From: JAVJSD01 sp040219575
GTDB taxonomy: Bacteria > Planctomycetota > Planctomycetia > Pirellulales > Pirellulaceae
Direction of reading: 5' to 3'
Assembly (NCBI GenBank): GCA_040219575.1
Contig: JAVJSD010000052.1
Coordinates: 1-16,145, forward strand
Length of the DNA stretch: 16,145 bases
Positions within the stretch are counted from its first letter, which is position 1. Every line of letters begins with the position of its first letter. The position numbers and the translations under genes are program-made. This document shows, piece after piece, positions 9,070 through 16,145 of the stretch. A model generated the notes under the pieces. The model was not told where the DNA came from and did not search any database. It was given only the letters and a program-made list of their open reading frames with translations.

Positions 9070-9134
9070 GACCGCCTCGACGTCTACGAGAGACGACTCA
9101 AGACATCGATCGATCGAAATTGGCATTGCAAGTC

Positions 9135-12100
9135 TTATCGCCAGTCACCGGAGAGGACGAAGGCGGCCCAGTAATAGGGCGGCAGGTTCATTGTGTCGGC
9201 GTCATCGAACTGAAGAAGCTTGAGTCCGCGTGCTTCAGAAAGGCCGTCGCGGCCGCGCTTGCGCAACATCCATAATTGCGCCTCGCGCAGCGCCTCGAGT
9301 TTTCCCATGTCGTCCTCCCATAAATTGGTATAGAAACGTTCCATCAGATCGCGAGTCGCCGCGTCGTCGACTTTCCACAAGCTTGCGACTACGGACCGCG
9401 CGCCGGCGACCCGAAAAGAACGCTGCAGTCCCAGAAGTCCCTCGCCGGTCGAGGCTTTACCCAAGCCCGTCTCGCATGCCGATAAGACGGCTAGTTCGAC
9501 GCCGCGCAAATCAAGTGATTGCACCTCATCCGCCGTGAGAATACCATCATCGCCGTCCAAGGCGGGATTATTGGCGCCGGTGAGCACCAATCCTGATAAT
9601 AGCCCAGGATGGTAGCTCGACACGTCCTGAGGACTGACGAACTGAGAGGGCGACGCCTGGATATGACGCGCAAAATCCGATGGATGCGGACCGGCGAAAA
9701 ACCCGTGGGTTGCGAGATGCAGATAGCGATAGTGGGGAGCCAGTTGCTGCACCGCATCCTCGGCGGCGTCCCCCGCAGTCAGCGTCTTGATTCCGACCTC
9801 GCTTACCGCTTCACGGTAGACGCGCTCGACCGCTTCGAGTTCCTCACGGGTCCCAGGAAGCGCGGCGAACGTCAACTTACGACCTGAACCAGTCGCTTCA
9901 ACAGCGGAATCGTTATCGGTACTCTCCGGGCGATCGTAATCGACGCCGCCAAGCAAGAGCAGTTCATCCTGAACGAGCAACTCTCCACGATCCGGATCGG
10001 TCCGCTCTGACACCAAATCGGGTAACAATTGTGGCGCCGTGATCACCGCCAGCCTGCGTTCTTCAATCAGGTAGCGGTCCGAGTCCGATCCTGGCAGCGC
10101 GGCAAACGGAAGTCGACCGAGCGCTCCGTCGGGAGAAATCAGCACGGTCTCGGCACCCACGAGATGCGGCTCCAGCGGCGCCCAGATCAGACTCCGCAAG
10201 CGATCGCCCGCTTGCTTCGCCTCCTGGTTGGCGCCGTAACCCATTCGCCACTTGTCGATAAGCTTCGCCACCTCATCGACGCTTGCAAGGTCAAGAAGGA
10301 CAACCTCATTCCGGCGGGTTACGACAAACGCCAAGAGACGTTTCTGGTGGAATGCCAGGCCTTTCACCTCGATAAAATCGACAAGCGTCTCCTTTTCGCC
10401 AAGCGATTGTTGAATCGCCTGCAAGTCGATGGTTTTCATCGCCAGGCGATAGTCGGCGCTCTGCTCGGTTAGTTGCGCCTCAAGCGAAGCTTTTCGATCT
10501 GAAAGCATCTTCAGACGATCTCGCCAGGCCGCTTGCTGCTCCGCGCCGGGAGCGGTCAGGGCAAGCGTCGCCAATTGTGAGGCAGTATGCCGAAGCTCGA
10601 GAAACAGGGGTCGCATCTCCGGCTTATCGGCGACCGCTCGCATCGCCTTCTGCCGCGAGAAAACAATCCCCTTCCAGACCAGCAGTCGACGGTAAGCGTC
10701 CTCTTCGAATCGCTTCGTCTTGGCGGCCATGTTCAGATAGACATCGAGAAACGCGCGCGAGCCGGCGGTTAGCGCCATCTGCTGCCTATCTGACTGAACG
10801 ACAGCCGTCGCCTCGAGGTGCTTTTGGAAAACGTTCAAGCCTTGCTGATAAAGGGCGGCAGCGCGATCGTACTCGCCTTGAAGTTCGTGCAGGTGCGCCC
10901 GTACGGCAAGCGTGTGGGCGTACTTGGTGTGGCCTTCCCCCAGAGCGTCGCGAAATACATTGAGCGATTCCTCGAGAAGCGTCTCCGCCCGCTCGTAATC
11001 ACCTTGCTGGGAGTAGATGCTGGCGAGGTTGCGCGAAACCATCGCAAAGTTGGGATGTTTCTCTCCCTGCGAGTTTCTAACGATCGTTCGAGCACGCTCA
11101 TATTCGGCGGCGGCGTGTTCGTAGTCGTTACGGCGTGCGTAGACGCTACCCAGGTTGCTAAGAATCAGGACGTTTTGAAGATGGTCTTTACCATAGAAGT
11201 CTTCCGTAATCTCGAGCGATTGTCGCAAAAATCCTGTAGCCTCCTCGAACTTCCCTTGATAGACATAAACCTGCGCCAGACTCTGCAGGGTCGCAGCATA
11301 AAGCGGATGCTTTTCGCCGACTGTTTCTTCCTCGATGGCGAGGGCCTGTCGCAAATGCGATTCCGCCAGAGAATAGTCGCCCTGATTCAAATAGAGGAAC
11401 CCCAGAGAGCTCAAAGCGTCGGCGTAGCCGGGATGCTTTTCGCCATGCGAAGTTTTTGTCGCCTCCACCGACGCCAGCATGAGGTTGAGCCCTTGGGAAT
11501 AGTCCCCCTCAACTATGCTGACTAAGGCGAGGTTTTTCAGGCAAACGGCGCGCAGCGGCGATTCCTGCTCGCCTTGCAGGCGGCAGATCTTGAGCGCGTC
11601 GCGAAAGAACTCGCGAGCTTGTAAGTGCCTTCCCTGCTGTAAATACATGTGGCCGATATTGTTGAGCGAAAGGGCGTATTTGAGATGCTCTTCTCCGTAG
11701 GTCTTCCCGACAATCGCCATCGCCGCCTGATACAGGCGTTCCGACTCGTCAAAATGAAATTGGTGCATCTCCAGGCCGGCCAAGTGCTCGAGCGCTGCAG
11801 CGTAGTGAGGGTGTTCGACGCCGACGGCCTCCTTGTAAACGGCAATCGCCTCGCGAACGTGCTTCTCCGCCTTCTCGAAGTCGCCCTGCATCTGATAGAC
11901 GTGCGCGAGGTTGTTGAGACTGGTGGCGTAGTCGGCATGCTTGACACCCTGCAGCCGTTTGCACAGGGCTAGTTGCTCCTGTGCGTCGTCGAGAAGTCCT
12001 GAGACCACCCCTTGAGCGATCTGTCGCTTAAATGTCGTGCGGAGCGACCACATGCGACTTTCCGGATCGATTTCCCCGAGGGCCCAGCGGACTTCACGGA

Positions 12101-15017
12101 CAACCGCAGGATCCTCGCTCTTCAATAAGGCTTCTAACGGCGGAATCGCCGTGTGAGCGACTGCCCCCAAGTTCCCAAGTGAGCGAATCGTCGCCATCTT
12201 AACGGATGCTTTTTCGTCGCTAAGAAGGCCGCGAAGAACCTTGGCAGATTCGAAGGCATCGTAGCCTTGATCGACTCGGCCCAGCGCCTCGACGGTGGCC
12301 TGGCGAACGCGTTCGTCGGGATCTGTCGTTAACTCGGCCAGTTGCCAGACGGCCGCCTGTGACCATGACAGCGCCTCACGTGCCCGAGCACTCCAATCCA
12401 GCTTGTTGCTCTTGATTGCCGCCTGCAAGGCGGGCAGCGCGGGGCCTCCCACTTCGCTCAACGACGTGATCGTCGCTTTTTGAACTGACTCGTCTGGATC
12501 CTCGAGTGAACGCATCAGGGCGGCGATCACTTCCTTCGGGACGGATTTCAGGCCGCCCAACACTCGAGCGGATACGGCCCGCGTTAGCGAATTCTCGTTC
12601 GTCAATCCTTCGAGCAGCGGCGCGACGGCTGCCGGCCCCATTCGCTGCAACGCATCCCCCGCGGCGCGGACGACGTCTTCGTCCTCGTCGTTCAAGAGTG
12701 GTTCGAGCGCCGGCACAGCCTCTTCGACTTCCGGGCCAATTCTCCCCAGCACGTGGGCGACCATCGATCGCACCCCCGGGTCCTTGTCCTGCAGCGCCGT
12801 GACGAACGTTGCAACATGTTCCCGGGCCTCTTGTGGATTAGCCCATTGAAGTGCCTCGGCTGCTGCGCGTCGCTTTGCGGGAAGTTCGTCCTTCAGCAAC
12901 GCGACGAGCGAATGAAGGCTGATTTCTTTCAACAACCGGTCGACGTTATAGAGGAGTTCGCTTTCTTGGTCTGTCAATTGGCCCGTTCGCGCCGCGCGGA
13001 AGATCTCTTTCTTTACACTAACGAAGGCAGGAACGGCGGCGACCGCGCTTTCTCCTATCCGCTCCAAGGTGCGGACAACCTGAATCCGAAGTTGCAGCTC
13101 TTCCTTTTCGTCTGCCAGGATCGTCGCAAGTTCGGCCACGGCCGACTTGCTCGCCGAGCCCAGAGCGCCAAGAGTGAGGACGGCTTCGCCACGTACGTCC
13201 GCATCTCTGTCCACGAGGTATTTCCGGAGTCTCGGAACGGTCGCCGTCAAGTCGTCCAGAACCGTAGCGGCGGTCTCTCTGTCTACTTCGCTCGCCTGCT
13301 CGACAGCGTCGATGGTGCGCCTGCAGTCAAGAGCCATACGTCCCAAAACCAGAATTGCTCCAGCGCGCACGTCTTTGTTTTTGTGATTTAGCGCCTTGAC
13401 GAGAGCAGGAACCACCGGTCTGCCAATGCCGGAAAGCACACCGCCGGCAATTGTCCGGGCGAAGTCGCTGTCACTTGCCAAGGCATCCGTCAGAGCTGGG
13501 ATCGCGGCCGGCCCGACGGCTTTCAAGAAGTCGACTGCCGCCCGACGCACTCTTCCGTCCGTATCCTCATTGAGACATTGGATTACAAAGGGAGTTGCAT
13601 CGCTTGCTTCCGATCCAATTCTCTCCAACGCCCTAATCGCCGCCAATCGCTCGACTTCATTGTCGGTTTTAAGGATTTCGATCAAGGCCGGAACTGCCGG
13701 CTTAGCGGACGGTCCAATCGCTTCCAGGACCCAAATCGCCGTGTAACGAGCATCATCGTGCGGATCCTTGATGATCTCGATTAGCCGAGGAACGGCTTGC
13801 TTCGCGTCGGCGCCCAGCTCGATTAGGGCTTCGGCAATCGACTCGCGGGTTTCCGTGTTCTTCCCGTGCTTCAGAGCCTCCGCAAGTGCCGGTGCGGCGG
13901 AAGAACCAAACTGGCGCAAGACATCCAATGCAGGCGATTGAGTACTACGCCGCGTAAAACTGAGCCTCCCTGGTTCAGGTCCAGGCTCCTGGAGTATCTT
14001 ACTCAGCGGTTCGATGGCCGCCTTGGCCTTAGGACCCATCTCGCGCAATGCATTGATGGCCTGATCTCTTGCGAATGCACGATGCTCTGCAGCCAGGCCC
14101 TCACAAAGCACGGCGACTACTTGTTCATCTCGTTCGCCTTGCTTCGACAATTCGACGGCGGCTGGGAAACGAACGCGAAAACGATCATCCTTCAAGAATT
14201 CGGCGAGCACGTCTTCAGGTTGTTCGATGACTTCCAGAACCGCTTGCAGCGTCGTCACGGCCGAGCGTGAGATATAGACCTGTTCGTCGACAAGAGCCGT
14301 TTTTACCAGCGGCAAGGCATCCTCCTTTGGATCGATGGCCGGCAGGATCGCGCGCAGGGCGAAGATGGCCGTGGACCGGGCCTGGATGCTCTCGTCGTGG
14401 AGTGCTTTACGAATGACAGGCAGGCCCTCCGCAAAAGGACCATCGATTTGGATGATCGCATACAGCGAAGCAACACGCAGCGATTGATCCTGACATCTAA
14501 GTGCCGCGCGCAGGCCTGGCAGCGATTGCTTCGCCTTGGGCCCAAGGCGCGAGAGGATGAATGCGGCGGAGACGCCTGCCTGAGGATCGCACTCCTTATC
14601 GTGTAATAGTGTGGTCAGTGCTGGCACTGCGTCCGGCCCGATTCGCCCCAGCGCCGTGACGGCCGCACTACGCAACTTTTCATCGTGCAGAGCCCTGGTC
14701 AAAGCCGGGATCGCTCGTTTGGCGTCGGGCCCCATCTTGATGAGGGCATTCATTGCATTGAAGCGTTGCTGATAGCTGGCCGATTGATTGTTCAGGAGTT
14801 TCCCGAGGACATCGACATCCACGGAATTCTCTCCTTCGTCCGGCGCCGGAGTCGCCCCACGGTTTGCTTCGCGCGGAGAAACGGATGAATCCTGAGCCAG
14901 TCCTTGCCAGGAGAGACATAACGGAACCAGCAAACCACCAAACCAACATCGTCCAATCATCCAACTTCTACATCCGCCGGCCACGCTATCGAACGAAGAC
15001 TTGCGTTTAACGGGCAT
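9135..15017 (-). CDS. Exported HEAT-TPR-CHAT protein (caspase-like protease)
   Basis: A 1960-residue protein. A signal peptide with a long basic start and hydrophobic core (about 21-38) ends near GLAQ (39-42), so export is likely; no lipobox is seen. Residues 80-985 hold about two dozen HEAT repeats of the GPDAKRAIPAL type. Residues 1027-1404 hold nine TPRs of exactly 42 residues (kinesin-light-chain style, opening with HP-x-YA). A helical linker (1405-1540) leads to a CHAT domain (about 1545-1960) with His1771 in ATHGFF and Cys1848 in SACETG, so the protease dyad is intact. CHAT proteases cleave target proteins, usually gated by attached repeats; the target here is unknown. The start at 15017 has a good ribosome site, while the ATG at 14960 does not. 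The gene follows another CHAT gene after 83 bases and precedes the membrane kinase by 79 bases, so the three are probably co-transcribed. Confidence 0.93.
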   Translation of the reverse strand: MPVKRKSSFDSVAGGCRSWMIGRCWFGGLLVPLCLSWQGLAQDSSVSPREANRGATPAPDEGENSVDVDVLGKLLNNQSASYQQRFNAMNALIKMGPDAKRAIPALTRALHDEKLRSAAVTALGRIGPDAVPALTTLLHDKECDPQAGVSAAFILSRLGPKAKQSLPGLRAALRCQDQSLRVASLYAIIQIDGPFAEGLPVIRKALHDESIQARSTAIFALRAILPAIDPKEDALPLVKTALVDEQVYISRSAVTTLQAVLEVIEQPEDVLAEFLKDDRFRVRFPAAVELSKQGERDEQVVAVLCEGLAAEHRAFARDQAINALREMGPKAKAAIEPLSKILQEPGPEPGRLSFTRRSTQSPALDVLRQFGSSAAPALAEALKHGKNTETRESIAEALIELGADAKQAVPRLIEIIKDPHDDARYTAIWVLEAIGPSAKPAVPALIEILKTDNEVERLAAIRALERIGSEASDATPFVIQCLNEDTDGRVRRAAVDFLKAVGPAAIPALTDALASDSDFARTIAGGVLSGIGRPVVPALVKALNHKNKDVRAGAILVLGRMALDCRRTIDAVEQASEVDRETAATVLDDLTATVPRLRKYLVDRDADVRGEAVLTLGALGSASKSAVAELATILADEKEELQLRIQVVRTLERIGESAVAAVPAFVSVKKEIFRAARTGQLTDQESELLYNVDRLLKEISLHSLVALLKDELPAKRRAAAEALQWANPQEAREHVATFVTALQDKDPGVRSMVAHVLGRIGPEVEEAVPALEPLLNDEDEDVVRAAGDALQRMGPAAVAPLLEGLTNENSLTRAVSARVLGGLKSVPKEVIAALMRSLEDPDESVQKATITSLSEVGGPALPALQAAIKSNKLDWSARAREALSWSQAAVWQLAELTTDPDERVRQATVEALGRVDQGYDAFESAKVLRGLLSDEKASVKMATIRSLGNLGAVAHTAIPPLEALLKSEDPAVVREVRWALGEIDPESRMWSLRTTFKRQIAQGVVSGLLDDAQEQLALCKRLQGVKHADYATSLNNLAHVYQMQGDFEKAEKHVREAIAVYKEAVGVEHPHYAAALEHLAGLEMHQFHFDESERLYQAAMAIVGKTYGEEHLKYALSLNNIGHMYLQQGRHLQAREFFRDALKICRLQGEQESPLRAVCLKNLALVSIVEGDYSQGLNLMLASVEATKTSHGEKHPGYADALSSLGFLYLNQGDYSLAESHLRQALAIEEETVGEKHPLYAATLQSLAQVYVYQGKFEEATGFLRQSLEITEDFYGKDHLQNVLILSNLGSVYARRNDYEHAAAEYERARTIVRNSQGEKHPNFAMVSRNLASIYSQQGDYERAETLLEESLNVFRDALGEGHTKYAHTLAVRAHLHELQGEYDRAAALYQQGLNVFQKHLEATAVVQSDRQQMALTAGSRAFLDVYLNMAAKTKRFEEDAYRRLLVWKGIVFSRQKAMRAVADKPEMRPLFLELRHTASQLATLALTAPGAEQQAAWRDRLKMLSDRKASLEAQLTEQSADYRLAMKTIDLQAIQQSLGEKETLVDFIEVKGLAFHQKRLLAFVVTRRNEVVLLDLASVDEVAKLIDKWRMGYGANQEAKQAGDRLRSLIWAPLEPHLVGAETVLISPDGALGRLPFAALPGSDSDRYLIEERRLAVITAPQLLPDLVSERTDPDRGELLVQDELLLLGGVDYDRPESTDNDSAVEATGSGRKLTFAALPGTREELEAVERVYREAVSEVGIKTLTAGDAAEDAVQQLAPHYRYLHLATHGFFAGPHPSDFARHIQASPSQFVSPQDVSSYHPGLLSGLVLTGANNPALDGDDGILTADEVQSLDLRGVELAVLSACETGLGKASTGEGLLGLQRSFRVAGARSVVASLWKVDDAATRDLMERFYTNLWEDDMGKLEALREAQLWMLRKRGRDGLSEARGLKLLQFDDADTMNLPPYYWAAFVLSGDWR
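9136..9186 (-). repeat. 51-base direct repeat, copy 2 (end of the HEAT-TPR-CHAT gene)
   Basis: The partner of 15102-15152, with two mismatches. Both copies are coding in the same frame at the extreme end of paralogous CHAT genes, so they reflect shared ancestry, possibly with later gene conversion, rather than a mobile element. Confidence 0.85.
10806..11939 (-). repeat. Nine tandem 42-residue TPR units
   Basis: Residues 1027-1404 of the HEAT-TPR-CHAT protein divide into nine units of exactly 42 residues (126 bases), with starts at residues 1027, 1069, 1111, 1153, 1195, 1237, 1279, 1321 and 1363. Eight of the nine begin with His, most go on to Tyr-Ala two or three residues later, and most carry a QGDY/F turn in the middle and an (G)E(K/E)HP-like end. 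There are no insertions or deletions across the array, although the units differ in sequence. Such arrays usually form a superhelix that binds a protein partner. Confidence 0.9.
12063..14780 (-). repeat. HEAT-repeat array of the HEAT-TPR-CHAT protein
   Basis: Residues about 80-985 contain about two dozen helical pairs with the signature (I/L)GP-x-A-(V/I)PAL followed by LxD-x-(D/E)-x-VRxxAxxALG. The units are 36-42 residues long, some degenerate (for example around 560-600 and 660-710). HEAT arrays are flexible scaffolds for protein binding. Confidence 0.85.
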
Positions 15018-15100
15018 GAAGAAATGACTCCTTTTGTACTAGAAGCGTTTTTATCAAAGCTCGACGCTGCAAGGAAAAACTCGGACAGAAGTTGCAGGAC
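15018..15100. other. Short intergenic spacer between the two CHAT genes
   Basis: Eighty-three bases between the TAG of the upstream CHAT gene and the ATG of the HEAT-TPR-CHAT gene. It holds a ribosome binding site and A/T-rich runs near the start. There is no convincing promoter pair and no stem with a T-run, which fits co-transcription. Confidence 0.5.
15028..15033 (-). promoter_or_regulatory. Ribosome binding site for the HEAT-TPR-CHAT gene
   Basis: Read on the minus strand this is AAGGAG, ten bases before the ATG at 15017. It is the strongest Shine-Dalgarno match in the window and decides the start in favour of 15017 over the in-frame ATG at 14960. Confidence 0.65.
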
Positions 15101-16145
15101 CTATCGCCAGTCGCCGGAGAGGACGAAAGCGGCCCAGTAATAGGGCGGCAGGCGCCGGCGGTCGGCGTCTTCGTCATCCAGCAGTTTCAGGCCGCGGTGG
15201 CCCCGCTCGCGGAACATCCAGAGCTGGGCTTCGCGGAGCGCTTCGAGCTTGCCCATGTCGTGCTCCCACAGGTTGCGGTAGAAGCGTTCCATCAGGTCGC
15301 GCGTCGCGACATCATCGACCTTCCACAGGCTGGCGACTACGGTGCGCGCTCCGGCGAGTTGGAAGCTGCGCTGTAGGCCGAGCAGTCCTTCGCCCCCAGC
15401 CTTCTTGCCCAGGCCGGTTTCGCAGGCCGAGAGCACGGCGAGATCGACGCCGCGCAGGTCGAGTGATTGCACTTCCTCGGCGGTCAGGATGCCGTCCTGG
15501 TGGTCCGGATCGGGTTTGTTCGCGCCGGCAAGAGCGATACCGGACAACAGCCCCGGATTGTAGCCCGAGATGCTCTGCCGATTGAGCAGACCATCCGGCA
15601 GCGGTCCGTCGCTGACGCTCCGGTCCAGCGCCAAGCGAAAGCGCTCGGAGGCGAAGAAGCCGTGCGTGGCCAGATGCAGGTAGAGATGCCGGGGGGCTTC
15701 GGCTCGCACTTGTTCCTCGCTGGCGGCGCTCCCTTCGAGGGCGACGATTCCGTCTTCCCCGAAGATATTGCGATACATCTCTTTGATGCTGTACATCTCG
15801 CCACGGCTGCCGTCGAGAGGCGTGAACGTCGCCTCAGCGTCGCGAGGCGCCCGGCGTCCCGGAAATGCCTTGCGGGGAGTGTTCGCCGCCAATTTGTCGG
15901 ACCGGTCATCGTAGTCGACGCCGCCCAACAACAGGAGATTACCGGCGACTTGCCTGGCGGGTTTGTTGGAAAGCAGCTCGGGCAGAATCTGCGGCGCGGT
16001 GATGACCGCCAGGTTCCGCTCTTCGAGGAGATACGTCCCCGGCTCTTTGCCGGGCAGCGCGGCGAGCGGCAGTTTCCCCAGCGCGCCGTCGGGAGAAACC
16101 AGCACGAGTTTCTTGCCTTCCAACAACGGCTCTAATGGTTCCCAC
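15101..16145 (-). CDS. CHAT-domain (caspase-like) protein, C-terminal part, truncated by the window
   Basis: The frame is open from the right edge to a TAG at 15101-15103, giving 347 residues that begin mid-domain with WEPLEPLLEG. The matching point in the neighbouring gene is WAPLEPHLVG, so the start lies outside the window; the TTG at 16126 is not a real start. The fragment covers most of a CHAT protease domain. His is coded at 15662-15664 in LATHGFF and Cys at 15422-15424 in SACETG, so the catalytic dyad is intact. It ends LPPYYWAAFVLSGDWR, identical to the neighbouring protein. The missing part probably holds TPR or other repeats, as is usual in CHAT proteins, but this cannot be seen. The gene is upstream of, and probably in one operon with, its paralogue. 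Confidence 0.92.
   Translation of the reverse strand, partial: WEPLEPLLEGKKLVLVSPDGALGKLPLAALPGKEPGTYLLEERNLAVITAPQILPELLSNKPARQVAGNLLLLGGVDYDDRSDKLAANTPRKAFPGRRAPRDAEATFTPLDGSRGEMYSIKEMYRNIFGEDGIVALEGSAASEEQVRAEAPRHLYLHLATHGFFASERFRLALDRSVSDGPLPDGLLNRQSISGYNPGLLSGIALAGANKPDPDHQDGILTAEEVQSLDLRGVDLAVLSACETGLGKKAGGEGLLGLQRSFQLAGARTVVASLWKVDDVATRDLMERFYRNLWEHDMGKLEALREAQLWMFRERGHRGLKLLDDEDADRRRLPPYYWAAFVLSGDWR
15102..15152 (-). repeat. 51-base direct repeat, copy 1 (end of the CHAT gene)
   Basis: This stretch matches 9136-9186 at 49 of 51 positions. It codes for the last residues of the CHAT domain (LPPYYWAAFVLSGDWR) and ends at the stop codon. The copies are in the same orientation about 5.97 kb apart. 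Confidence 0.85.

Noticed and set aside
9070..9100. Small hairpin CGTCT-ACGAG-AGACG in the gap before the kinase gene as a terminator
   Set aside because: The stem is only five base pairs and is not followed by a T-run on the transcribed strand.
8327..9223. 298-residue plus-strand open frame opposite the kinase N-terminus
   Set aside because: It lies antisense to strongly supported coding sequence, has no recognisable domain and is rich in Arg, Pro and His, as expected for the opposite strand of a GC-rich gene.
10806..11939. 126-base periodicity that could suggest a CRISPR or tandem DNA repeat
   Set aside because: The period is the 42-residue TPR unit of a continuous coding frame; the DNA of the units is diverged and there are no spacers.
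9135..15017. Assignment as the TPR-CHAT partner of a type III-E CRISPR effector
   Set aside because: No Cas7-11-like gene or CRISPR array is in the window, and the protein has a signal peptide and a long HEAT array not expected of that partner.
15467..16135. 222-residue plus-strand open frame opposite the truncated CHAT gene
   Set aside because: It is antisense to a conserved CHAT domain whose catalytic His and Cys are in the minus-strand frame; it shows no family features.

Overview
The window looks like a piece of a planctomycete chromosome. The inference rests on a GC content that appears to be in the high fifties by eye, very large multidomain proteins, a membrane-spanning Ser/Thr kinase with a giant WD40 region, and several exported CHAT/HEAT/TPR proteins. 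All supported genes lie on the minus strand and read from right to left. No RNA gene, insertion sequence, CRISPR array or phage gene was seen.

Layout in transcription order: (1) 16145-15101, the C-terminal part of a CHAT-domain (caspase-like) protein that runs off the right edge; (2) 15017-9135, a 1960-residue exported protein with about two dozen HEAT repeats, nine 42-residue TPRs and a C-terminal CHAT domain; (3) 9055-671, a 2794-residue protein with an N-terminal helical domain carrying an HEPN-type R-x5-H motif, a beta-rich domain, a Ser/Thr kinase, one transmembrane helix, a coiled coil, about 35 WD40-like repeats and C-terminal TPRs; (4) 433 to the left edge, the first 144 residues of an exported protein whose N-terminal part resembles an I9-type protease propeptide. 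The gaps between genes 1-2 and 2-3 are 83 and 79 bases and show no terminator, so genes 1-3 are probably one operon. Gene 4 lies 237 bases further on and may have its own promoter.

How the genes may work together (inference): the kinase and HEPN-like parts of gene 3 should be cytoplasmic, while its WD40 and TPR parts should be outside the inner membrane. Gene 2 and gene 4 both start with signal peptides, so they would share that outer compartment. The set therefore looks like a transmembrane surveillance or signalling module. Repeat scaffolds (WD40, TPR, HEAT) would receive a signal outside, a kinase with a possible RNase domain would act inside, and one or more caspase-like proteases would act as effectors. 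The two CHAT genes are tandem paralogues with nearly identical C-terminal ends and intact His/Cys dyads. No function has been shown from sequence alone.
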